Positions 7,965 through 15,205 of a stretch of 37,742 nucleotides of DNA are shown piece after piece. The stretch comes from SXOA01 sp051004015 (GTDB lineage: Bacteria; Planctomycetota; Planctomycetia; Pirellulales; Pirellulaceae). The number at the start of each line of letters is the position of its first letter. Within the stretch, counting starts at the first letter, position 1. The stretch is taken from positions 1-37,742 of the forward strand of contig JBPCKT010000069.1 in the NCBI GenBank assembly GCA_051004015.1. The letters are read 5' to 3'. Position numbers and translations under genes: made by a program. The notes below the pieces were generated by a model. It saw only the letters and a program-made list of their open reading frames with translations. It searched no databases and was not told the origin of the DNA.

Positions 7965-8957
7965 CTACTTAGATCCGACCACCCAGATGTTACGGTAGCG
8001 GACGGGGTTGCCGTGGTCCTGCAGATAAATCGGGCCGGGCTCGGGGCCGGCTTTGACCGGCGCTGCGGTAGTGTTGCGGTCGGCCGGGAGCTCCACGTCC
8101 TTGTGAATGACAACGCCGTTGTGCAGCACCGTTACCTTCGGCTTGGAGACGACCTTGTCGCCGTCGTACTTGGCCGCGGTGTACTCAATGTCGTAGGTCT
8201 GCCACGTAAGCGGCGGCAGGCACATGTTCACGTCGGGGGCCTTCACGGAATAAATCCCGCCGCATTCGTTGTCCTTCCCTTCCAGTCCAAACGAGTCGAG
8301 CATCTGCACTTCGTACCGCCCTTGCAGATAGATGCCGCTGTTGCCGCGGGCTTGTCCGCGGTCCTCCGGCTGATACGGAAGGCGGAATTCGAGGTGCAGC
8401 TTGTGGCTGCCGAACTTCTGCTTGCTGGTGACGGCGGGGGCGAGCAGGCCGTCTTCCACTTTACCGCCATCCCAGGCGTCGCCGTTCTTACCGTCAAAGA
8501 GGACGACCGCACCACTGGGCGGCTTCTCGCCTAGCGTGGGGCTGGCGCGTTGGACTCGCTTAAGCTGGCAAAGCTCCTTGCCTCCATCGGTTTCAATGAT
8601 GGTCGCCCCGTCCTTGGTGATCTTGGCGGAGCGCCCGTCCGGACCCTTGAACAGCACCACGCCGTCCTTGAGCTCACCGTCTCCTTCGATCTTCTTCTCC
8701 TTGTCCCATCCATCACCGGGCAAGCCGCCACGATATCCCACGCCGTGGAACCCGCCGCCGCCCAGAGCGATGATCTGCAAGCCGATCTTCGATTCCTGAC
8801 CGTCGACCAGCATGGTACCGGAGTACTCTCCCTGGTAAGCGAAGTCGGCGTCGGCTTTGGCGGGATCGGTATACGTGGGACCGGCGGCGGAGATCGGGGA
8901 AGTCACCACGCCGAGCAGGGTGCAAGCCAAGCTTGAGATGAGCAGCGAACGAAGCAT
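7965..8957 (-). CDS. Exported DUF1080 (3-keto-disaccharide hydrolase-like) protein
   Basis: The start chosen is ATG 8957, which opens a signal peptide (MLRSLLISSLACTLLGVVTS, cleavage near ISAAG) and has GGAGA upstream. A longer frame to 9317 exists but runs through non-coding-like sequence. Residues ~25-130 form a lead domain (FAYQGEYSGTMLVDGQESKI). The DUF1080 concanavalin-like domain follows (PSGAVVLFDGKNGDAWDGGK; FGSHKLHLEFRLPY; GNSGIYLQGRYEVQMLDSFG; CLPPLTWQTYDIEYTAA; GPIYLQDHGNPVRYRNIWV). These are hallmark blocks of a family greatly expanded in planctomycetes and linked to glycan degradation. The substrate cannot be told from sequence. It acts outside the cytoplasm. Confidence 0.9.
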   Translation of the reverse strand: MLRSLLISSLACTLLGVVTSPISAAGPTYTDPAKADADFAYQGEYSGTMLVDGQESKIGLQIIALGGGGFHGVGYRGGLPGDGWDKEKKIEGDGELKDGVVLFKGPDGRSAKITKDGATIIETDGGKELCQLKRVQRASPTLGEKPPSGAVVLFDGKNGDAWDGGKVEDGLLAPAVTSKQKFGSHKLHLEFRLPYQPEDRGQARGNSGIYLQGRYEVQMLDSFGLEGKDNECGGIYSVKAPDVNMCLPPLTWQTYDIEYTAAKYDGDKVVSKPKVTVLHNGVVIHKDVELPADRNTTAAPVKAGPEPGPIYLQDHGNPVRYRNIWVVGSK

Positions 8958-9075
8958 GAGAGACGTCTCCAATTTGAGAGGTTGGTTGGATAGGTTGCCG
9001 CAGCCGCTATTGTGGAACGGGGAAACATCGCTGGCAAGAATGGCAAGATTGCAGCCTCCACGGCGAATTATCGGT

Positions 9076-9414
9076 ATGCAACCCCTTGCCATCGCCGCAA
9101 CTTCGTCTTCCTTACTCGACAACGCCTGGAAAGGCGCTGCCGCTGCCGCCGCACCGTTGTTCGGGGCCATGCTGCTCGACTTTGCCGACCTGCTCAGCCT
9201 GGGCCCGCAAGCGCTGCCGCTGGCGGCGCTTGTGGCGGCTCCCCTCGGGTGGGCCGTCGCCGCGGGGCTCGGTTGCAAACGCAACGGTCGGCTGCTCAGT
9301 GCGCTGGTCGCTGGCATCTATTGCCTCCTTCCTGGGATGGAGCTGATTCCGGCCGCCTCCGCTACTTCGCTGCTGGCAGCGCTCGCGGCACGTCTGCCGA
9401 CCGTGAGCCGGTGA
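9076..9414 (+). CDS. Small hydrophobic membrane protein (tentative)
   Basis: This 112-residue frame starts at ATG 9076 and has hydrophobic stretches (AAAAAAPLFGAMLLDFADLL, LPLAALVAAPLGWAVAAGLG, LLSALVAGIYCLLPGMELIP) that would make two to three helices, with a short basic loop (CKRNGR). The Ala/Leu pattern looks like a genuine membrane protein rather than an antisense shadow. It is divergent from the DUF1080 gene (118 bp between starts), and its last 53 bp overlap the end of the HTTM gene tail to tail. No family recognised. Confidence 0.5.
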   Translation: MQPLAIAATSSSLLDNAWKGAAAAAAPLFGAMLLDFADLLSLGPQALPLAALVAAPLGWAVAAGLGCKRNGRLLSALVAGIYCLLPGMELIPAASATSLLAALAARLPTVSR

Positions 9415-10300
9415 ATCTTCGCCATACTTTCGCCACTGCGTCGAGGTCTTCCGTCTTGAGGAACGACATCCAGCCGCAGAGCATGATCCAGTGGAAGAGA
9501 AACAGATGCATGGCCCATTCGTTGGAGAGATGGAAGGCCAGCAGCATCAGCAGCGAGAATCGCCGAGCTTTCGGAATCCAAATGAGGAAGGGAATCGCCA
9601 ACTCCACGTACAGCACGGACCAGGTCATCGCCCGCACCGTCCAGGGCGTATCGAACAGGTAGTGCGGCACCGGGAAGCGGCCGAAGAGGTCGTCGATGCG
9701 GGCAACGTAGTAGAGGGCGGTGCCGTCCCGCCATGGCTCGCCCGCCACTTTCCACAGGCCGGTGGCGAACATCATCATCACCATGACGTACTGCAGCATC
9801 CGCAGAGCCCAGGGGGAGCTGGTGGATCGGTATGGATGTTCCAAGTCTTGATCGCGTCGCCACAGCCAGGCATCCACCGACCAGACTTCCGCCAGCGGCA
9901 TGAAAATCAGGAAGAAGCCGAGCAGCCGTAGGACGTCGTCTTCGCCGTCCAAAATCATCTGGTTGCGGTTCTGAAACGAAACCAGCCAGACGAAGACCGA
10001 AACAGCCGAAAATCGCGAAGCGACGCCGAAAAGCAGACAGACAGTTTGCAGCGCGAACAGCCAGAAGCAGCATTGCAGGGCAACAGGGCTCTGAGGCACC
10101 ACCGCCAGCAGCGACCACTGATAACCTCCCAGATACTGCACGTCGCTCGGCAGGACACCCGTTTCTCCGAACCACATCTCCAGGTAAGGAAACCAGGCCA
10201 GCAGATTGATCAGCACCAGACTCGCAAAGCCGATCCGGATCAGCGCGGGAATCCGCGGATCGGACGGCTCGTGAAAAAAGCGGTTCCAGGCGGCAATCAT
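9362..10300 (-). CDS. HTTM-domain membrane protein (vitamin K-dependent carboxylase-like)
   Basis: The start taken is ATG 10300, whose first bases overlap the stop of the upstream gene (ATGA). The longer frame to 10639 runs antisense-like through that neighbour. The 312-residue protein opens with FFHEPSDPRIPALIRIGFAS, then LVLINLLAWFPYLEMWFGET, the typical start of HTTM domains. It continues through several helices (LQCCFWLFALQTVCLLFGVA; VLRLLGFFLIFMPLAEVWSV; LQYVMVMMMFATGLWKVAGE; VLYVELAIPFLIWIPKARRF). HTTM proteins are related to vitamin K gamma-carboxylase, but most bacterial members have no known reaction. Coupling to the single-pass partner upstream suggests a two-component membrane unit. 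Confidence 0.85.
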   Translation of the reverse strand: MIAAWNRFFHEPSDPRIPALIRIGFASLVLINLLAWFPYLEMWFGETGVLPSDVQYLGGYQWSLLAVVPQSPVALQCCFWLFALQTVCLLFGVASRFSAVSVFVWLVSFQNRNQMILDGEDDVLRLLGFFLIFMPLAEVWSVDAWLWRRDQDLEHPYRSTSSPWALRMLQYVMVMMMFATGLWKVAGEPWRDGTALYYVARIDDLFGRFPVPHYLFDTPWTVRAMTWSVLYVELAIPFLIWIPKARRFSLLMLLAFHLSNEWAMHLFLFHWIMLCGWMSFLKTEDLDAVAKVWRRFTGSRSADVPRALPAAK

Positions 10301-10959
10301 GGGATAGTTTTTCCGGCCGTCGTTGCCCTTTGCTTCTTGAGCAGCTCCAGCGGCAGGGGATAGACACGTTTGGGAGTGAACACTTCTTCGTCGCTGAGGG
10401 GTATGGGCTGGGACATCGGAATCCAGCCGTCGATGTTGGGGTTGGCGATGAAGGCTTCTTCCTTCACAAACGTCACTCGCCGCGGCGCACCCTCCGGCTG
10501 CGGATTTTTGCGGTGCCGAGCCGCCAGATAATCGGCAAAGGCGAAGCGGCGTTCGCTCGGCGAGTTGTAAGAGATTTTGTCGATGTACTCCAGCTCGCGA
10601 CTGGTCCAGAACCTTTGCCAGCAGGAGAGCTGCGGCCATTCGGGGGAGCGCCAGGGGACTATGGTGCCGTCGCGGTATTCAATGGTGGCTCGGAGGCGAT
10701 GATTGGTGGCGTCCGGCTCCGGCGCGAACATTTTCCATTCGGCTGTGGCGACTCCCGTCCCATTCGCAATCGGAGAGACCATCGTGGCCAGCCAATTGGC
10801 AACTGGAGTCTGCTCCGCCCCCTGCGCCGGCGGCGCGGCCCAGCTCCACGCCCAGTCAATCGGCGGCATCCCTTGCAGGGCCAGAAAGGGGATGAGGATC
10901 ACGATGGCCGCGTTGGCCAACGCGTACTGCAACCAGGTGATTTGGGGAGGACGTTGCAT
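10297..10959 (-). CDS. Single-pass membrane protein coupled to HTTM protein
   Basis: The start chosen is ATG 10959 (MQRPPQITWLQYALANAAIV), which opens directly before the one predicted membrane helix (ALANAAIVILIPFLALQG). A longer frame to 11037 adds 26 less plausible residues. The 220-residue protein then has a long outer-side domain with EWKMFAPEPDATNHRLRATI, IEYRDGTIVPWRSPEW and FAFADYLAARH. The phrase WKMFAPEP recurs in proteins coded beside HTTM genes. Its stop overlaps the HTTM start by four bases. Role unknown; probably a partner of the HTTM protein. Confidence 0.75.
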   Translation of the reverse strand: MQRPPQITWLQYALANAAIVILIPFLALQGMPPIDWAWSWAAPPAQGAEQTPVANWLATMVSPIANGTGVATAEWKMFAPEPDATNHRLRATIEYRDGTIVPWRSPEWPQLSCWQRFWTSRELEYIDKISYNSPSERRFAFADYLAARHRKNPQPEGAPRRVTFVKEEAFIANPNIDGWIPMSQPIPLSDEEVFTPKRVYPLPLELLKKQRATTAGKTIP

Positions 10960-11055
10960 GGGAAATTCGGACCGGGCAAGACCGCATAATTCTACAATAC
11001 CCAGTTTCGTAACTGCCGTTTCCCGGCAGCCGCACAATCGTTATAGGCGGTCGGG

Positions 11056-12573
11056 TTACCGCTCCCGCAGCAAAAACTGGCCTCCCTTGGGACTCGCAAA
11101 AATCTTCTCTTCCGCCAGGGCGGGCTGTTTGCCGTAGGGGTTGTAAAGCGGATCACCGATGAGGGTTCCCATCCAGCTCGCCAGCATCACGCTGCGGCCG
11201 TAGCACTCGACCAGCGTGTATTTGCCGGTGGCCAGCATCCCGAAAAACTCCGCCGGCTTCGGGAAGCCGATGGTGAAGGGCTCGGCGACGGGACCGAGCG
11301 TAGCGGCGGCACCTTTCTCCAGCAGGTTCTTGCACCAGTACTTGGCCCCTTCCTGCCGCAGCGAAACCGCTTCGCTGCTGGCCAGGTGCCAGGCGACGGC
11401 CCCTTTCTTGAAATTGAACGAGTCGACGTAGTTGGCGAGCGAATACCAGCCGCAGTACAGCGCGCAGTCGGGGCAGGAGTCCGCGGCAAAGAGCTCTCCC
11501 TTGTCGTCGAGCGTGACCTCCAGCTTGGCTTCGTCCTTCAGCAGCGCGGCCATGTCCCGCATCGACTGGTCGTATCCGCCATAACCGAAGCCGGCGTCTC
11601 CCTTCGGGTCATAGCCGATGCCGCGAGCATCGACGTAGATCCTGCCTTGCAGCCCTTCCTTCTCGGCTTCCAGCGCGTCATCGACGAGCCGTTTGGCAAT
11701 CTCGGGCGTTGGGCCATCGAGCCGGCATGTCAGTAGCATCGGCGGACTCTCCGCGCGGGCTTTCTCAGGCATCTGCCAATACAGCGGGTTGTGTACCCAG
11801 CCGCCGAGCTCGTACTTATCCCACCACAACAGCATCAATTCGCTATCCACCGCGGCCCGACTATCGAAGCGGCCAATCCGGCCAAGCTGCTCGCGCTGGG
11901 CCTGCTGCCGCCGCTGGTTCCGTTTGGCGACATCGAGTTCTTGCTTACGGCTCGCCAGAGCGTCCTTGGTCTGGTCGGTGTTCTTCTCCTTGTGCTCCTC
12001 CTCGGCGATGGGAATCAGTTTCTCCAATCGCTCGATGTCGTTCTTGGCGGCCGAAAGCTCGGCATCGAGCCTAGTCAACTCGGCCTTCTCCTCCTCGGTC
12101 GGCTCAGGAGCACCGACGCGCAGCGGCACGCCATACACAGCCAGCAGCACCTTGGCCTGGTCCTTCTTTTCCTTCAGCGCCTCGCGGAGCGGCTGAGCCA
12201 GCTTCTCGTCGAAATCCCGGCGACTGATGTCCTCCCCCACCGGCAGGTCGAGCGAAACAATGTTCTCTGTCGGCACTCCTCGCTTCACGCAGTAATGTTC
12301 CGCCACTTCCAGCGAAGCTGGCAGGTTCTTGTTGGCCAGCAGGAAGACGTTGACGGGCTCCAAGGCGAAGGCCGGGAAGGCGCTCAGGGCAAACATCAGG
12401 AGGACAGTCGCCACCCACACCTTGTTCCCACGCTCTGCGTGGGAACACACGTCTTCGCCGCTCCGCGGCCTGGCGGAGACCAAGCCGGGACGCAGAGCGT
12501 CCAAGACGTGCGTTCCCACGGAGGACCGTGGGAACGAGGACGGATGCAATGGTGCTATTCGTTTCATTTTCAT
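11056..12573 (-). CDS. Exported TIGR03790-family protein
   Basis: The core matches TIGR03790 proteins of unknown function: PVNVFLLANKNLPASLEVAE, YCVKRGVPTENIVSLDLPVG, KVLLAVYGVPLRVG, a charged coiled-coil insert (about 135-205), GRIYVDARGIGYD and YCGWYSLANYVDSFNFKKGA. The hydrophobic signal core (VATVLLMFALSAFPAFA) starts only at residue ~53, because the first ~50 codons include a palindromic repeat (12422-12537). The ATG at 12573 lies 6 bp after the SDR stop and has AAAGG upstream, so it was probably the original start. GTG 12420 or ATG 12396 would give a normal-length signal peptide. The protein follows the SDR on the same strand. Confidence 0.85.
   Translation of the reverse strand: MKMKRIAPLHPSSFPRSSVGTHVLDALRPGLVSARPRSGEDVCSHAERGNKVWVATVLLMFALSAFPAFALEPVNVFLLANKNLPASLEVAEHYCVKRGVPTENIVSLDLPVGEDISRRDFDEKLAQPLREALKEKKDQAKVLLAVYGVPLRVGAPEPTEEEKAELTRLDAELSAAKNDIERLEKLIPIAEEEHKEKNTDQTKDALASRKQELDVAKRNQRRQQAQREQLGRIGRFDSRAAVDSELMLLWWDKYELGGWVHNPLYWQMPEKARAESPPMLLTCRLDGPTPEIAKRLVDDALEAEKEGLQGRIYVDARGIGYDPKGDAGFGYGGYDQSMRDMAALLKDEAKLEVTLDDKGELFAADSCPDCALYCGWYSLANYVDSFNFKKGAVAWHLASSEAVSLRQEGAKYWCKNLLEKGAAATLGPVAEPFTIGFPKPAEFFGMLATGKYTLVECYGRSVMLASWMGTLIGDPLYNPYGKQPALAEEKIFASPKGGQFLLRER
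12422..12537. repeat. Palindromic repeat pair inside the TIGR03790 5' region
   Basis: GTTCCCACG...CGTGGGAAC occurs twice (12424-12446 and 12512-12535), enclosing inverted ACGTCTT / AAGACGT arms and ACGCAGAGCGT. This is a compound stem-loop repeat of the type scattered through planctomycete genomes. It is read through in frame by the TIGR03790 open frame. Confidence 0.75.
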
Positions 12574-12579
12574 AAGCCT

Positions 12580-13329
12580 TTACGGAATCTTCATCGTCAG
12601 TCCGCCGTCAATCACAATCGTCTCGCCGGTGATGTAGTCGTTGGTGATGAGCAAGGCCACCGCTTCGGCGACTTGCTCGGCAGTCCCTTCGCGGTGGAGG
12701 GGGACGCGGTGCTTGAGGTTGAATTCTTTCCGCTCGGCGGGCATGTCCTTGTGGAAACGGGTCCGGATGATTCCGGGGGCGATGCAGTTGACCCGGATGT
12801 TGTCGTCCGCCAGGTCGCGGGCGAGCGAACGGGTGAATTGCGGGATGGCTCCCTTGGCGGTGGCGTAAGCAATCGCCCCCGGCACGCCGCGAATCCCCGC
12901 CGTCGACGAGACGGTGATGATGGCGGCCTCCCCCGCCTTCCGCAGGTGGGGCAACGCGGCTTTGCAGAGGTAGAAGCAGGCGTCCACGTGCAGGGCCATC
13001 GTCTGCCGCCACTGCTCGGGGGTGACTTCGTCGATGCGGCCGAAGCTCGGCCCGCCGGCGTTATGCACCAGCACGTCCAGCCGGCCGAAATGAGCGGCGG
13101 TCTGCTCGACCGCCGTCGCGCAATCCTCGGCGCGGGACATGTCCAGGCTCATCAGGTGCGCCTTGCCGCCAGCGGCCTCAATAGCCGACTTCGTCTGCTT
13201 CGCGTCTTCCCCCAGTTCGCGGGCGCAGATGGACACTTGGGCTCCGCGGCGGGCCAGGTCGACGGCGATGGCCGCCCCGATGCCCATGGTCCCGCCCGTC
13301 ACCAGGGCGACTTTGCCTTCCAGATTCAT
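12580..13329 (-). CDS. Short-chain dehydrogenase/reductase (SDR)
   Basis: This 249-residue classical SDR oxidoreductase uses NAD(P). TGGTMGIG (11-18) is the cofactor loop, NAG (90-92) follows strand 4, Ser142, Tyr155 and Lys159 (AYATAK) form the catalytic set, and RVNCIAPGIIRTRF lies before the lid. The C-terminus (GETIVIDGG) is standard. FabG-like similarity does not fix the substrate; 3-oxoacyl, sugar or polyol reductase roles are all possible. The ATG has a GAAAGGGA ribosome-binding site. It sits downstream of the E2 gene after a 558-bp gap and has its own long leader (copy B), then TIGR03790 follows 6 bp later. Confidence 0.9.
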   Translation of the reverse strand: MNLEGKVALVTGGTMGIGAAIAVDLARRGAQVSICARELGEDAKQTKSAIEAAGGKAHLMSLDMSRAEDCATAVEQTAAHFGRLDVLVHNAGGPSFGRIDEVTPEQWRQTMALHVDACFYLCKAALPHLRKAGEAAIITVSSTAGIRGVPGAIAYATAKGAIPQFTRSLARDLADDNIRVNCIAPGIIRTRFHKDMPAERKEFNLKHRVPLHREGTAEQVAEAVALLITNDYITGETIVIDGGLTMKIP

Positions 13330-13730
13330 GGTTTCCCTTTCATTCTTTTATCCGATTCGAATTACCAGTTGATAAGCGACTTTTTACCCCCAATCTAGAG
13401 GGTTTTTATTCATGATTCTTTGTCCACTCACGAGCGGGACTTACGGCGACGTGAATCAGCGTAAGTTATTGTATTCGTTCGCCTTCCAGCCAAGGCAAAT
13501 GACGTAAGTGTTGATTCATAGGGTCAAAAATGACGAGTTTTTATTCACCGGACGGAAGCAGAGTTATAAGGTGTTTTTCAGTTGTCGATTCACGTTGCTG
13601 TGGCCTCCCGGCGGGTCGTATGCGTCAGCGATTAAGTGGTTCGGGCGGCGCGCACCGGGGGCCGCCGATTCCTCACTCCCAAATACTATACATTTGTTTC
13701 ATTGAGTCAAGCCCAGGGCGAAATTTTCAG
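13330..13730 (-). promoter_or_regulatory. Long leader with candidate promoter, copy B
   Basis: On the minus strand TTGACT (13705-13710) and TAGTAT (13683-13688) are 16 bp apart. CCCTGGGCTTGAC, ACAAATGTATAGTAT, GGTGCGCGCCGCC, GTGAATAAAAACT and CTATGAATCAACACTTACG (ending at 13503) match copy A (2773-2981) in the same order. CGTAAGT/ACTTACG pairs occur at 13439-13445 and 13460-13466. A short G/C hairpin (CCC...GGG) lies near 13390-13400. The leader is ~350 bases and faces the SDR gene. It also fills most of the 558-bp gap after the E2 gene. Confidence 0.5.
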
Positions 13731-13887
13731 CCCCCTTTGGCGTGGCGGCTGGGTTGAAATAATTCCCCAGCGGATCCGCTTGTGATTCCAAGCGTTTCCC
13801 CTGGCGACGCGGACGGGGTCAGGAGGAGTTTCGCGGCGGAATCTACCGAGATAACAAGTTTGTTGGGCGCGAAACACCTCCCGACCC

Positions 13888-15204
13888 CTATCTTCCCAGC
13901 AGCCAGGCGGATGGGTTCTCCACCGCCAGGCGAATGGCTTGCAGGAACCTCGCGGCGGGGGCGCCGTCGACGATACGGTGGTCGAAGGTGAGGCTGAGCG
14001 TGACCTGGTCGCGGGGGACGATCTGGTTATCCACGACCGCCGGCTCGCGGCGGATGCAGCCGACGCCGAGGATGGCGGTCTCCGGCAGGTTGATGATCGG
14101 TGTGAAGGCGTCGATGCCGTAGGTGCCGAGGTTGGTGATCGTGAAGACACCTCCTTGCAGGTCGTCGACTGTAAACTTGTTATTGCGTACGTTCTCGATC
14201 ATGTCGCGCGAGCGAGCGGCAAGTTCCAGCAGCGAGAGCGAAGGAACGTCGCGGAGCACCGGAACGATCAGCCCTTCTTCCGCATCCACGGCCATGCCGA
14301 TGTGAATGCCTGCGGGCATGACCAAATGAGTTTCTTCCCATCGTGCCGCCATTTGCGGTTGCTGCTGGAGCACGGCAGCGGAGAGCTTGACCAGGATGTC
14401 GGTGTAGGAAGGGATGACTTCGCCACCGCCGGTCTTGAACTGGGTTCGCAGGTTGACGAGGTTGGTCGCATCGGCCCGCGTCGTCAATGTGACGGGCGCA
14501 GTCTGCTGGCAGCTCGCCGACATGCGGGCGGCGATGGTCCGGCGGCGGGAGGTAACGGGGACTCTTGTGCCGCCACTGGCGATTCCCGGACTCTTTGCGG
14601 CGGCACGTACGTCGCGCTCGCGGATGCGGCCGGATTTTCCCGAGCCGGCGAGCGACTTCCAGTCGACGCCGAGTTCCTTCGCTACGCGGCGGGCTCGGGG
14701 GCTGGAGGTAATTCGTGCTTTGGAAGGGGAAACAGGTGATTGTCCGAGTGACCTGACATCCACGGTCGTTACGCGACCCCCATTTCCCGCCAGGGCAGTA
14801 CTTACGTTCACCCCCATTTCCCGCGCCAGACGCCTTGCTGCGGGAGAGGCGACCGGTTGGAGGCGCTTCGTGGCGGAGGTTTCAGTTGGCTTTGAGGCAG
14901 AGGGCGAAACCGCAAGCGGGGTCGCAGTCGGCGCAGCTACTTCAACCGGCAATGCCTCTCCTTCCGCCACGAGATAGCCGAGCAGCGAACCAACAAGGAC
15001 GATTGTTCCTTCTTTCGGAGCGCTGGCCGGAATTCGCAGAATACCACTGTCCAGCGATTCAATCTCCTGCGCCGCCTTTTCTCCTTCCAGCTCGAAGAGG
15101 ACTTCCCCCGCGCGGACGACATCCCCGTCCTTCTTTTTCCAGCCGAGGAAGGTCCCTTGCTCCATCGACCAGCCAAGGCGGGGAACGGTAATTGGGTGTG
15201 GCAT
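13888..15204 (-). CDS. Dihydrolipoamide acyltransferase (E2) of a 2-oxo acid/acetoin dehydrogenase complex
   Basis: This 438-residue E2 is the lipoyl-bearing core that accepts the acyl group from E1 and passes it to CoA. Its domains are: a lipoyl domain at 1-80 with candidate lipoyl Lys43 (GEKAAQEIES); a Ser/Pro/Thr linker; a peripheral-subunit-binding domain at ~118-152 (SPAARRLAREMGVNV...GRVTTVDV); a second one at ~165-201 (SPRARRVAKELGVDW...GRIRERDV); and the catalytic domain from ~215 with His409 and Asp413 in DHRIVDG. Two binding domains are more than most bacterial E2s have. The ATG follows the E1 stop after one base (TAAGATG), giving tight coupling. No E3 gene is in the window. Substrate (pyruvate, branched-chain or acetoin) not determined. 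Confidence 0.9.
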   Translation of the reverse strand: MPHPITVPRLGWSMEQGTFLGWKKKDGDVVRAGEVLFELEGEKAAQEIESLDSGILRIPASAPKEGTIVLVGSLLGYLVAEGEALPVEVAAPTATPLAVSPSASKPTETSATKRLQPVASPAARRLAREMGVNVSTALAGNGGRVTTVDVRSLGQSPVSPSKARITSSPRARRVAKELGVDWKSLAGSGKSGRIRERDVRAAAKSPGIASGGTRVPVTSRRRTIAARMSASCQQTAPVTLTTRADATNLVNLRTQFKTGGGEVIPSYTDILVKLSAAVLQQQPQMAARWEETHLVMPAGIHIGMAVDAEEGLIVPVLRDVPSLSLLELAARSRDMIENVRNNKFTVDDLQGGVFTITNLGTYGIDAFTPIINLPETAILGVGCIRREPAVVDNQIVPRDQVTLSLTFDHRIVDGAPAARFLQAIRLAVENPSAWLLGR

Positions 15205-15205
15205 C

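Noticed and set aside
11791..13398. A 535-codon open frame antisense to the TIGR03790 and SDR genes
   Set aside because: It crosses two well-supported genes and a repeat; the translated sequence is His/Val/Gly-rich without domains.
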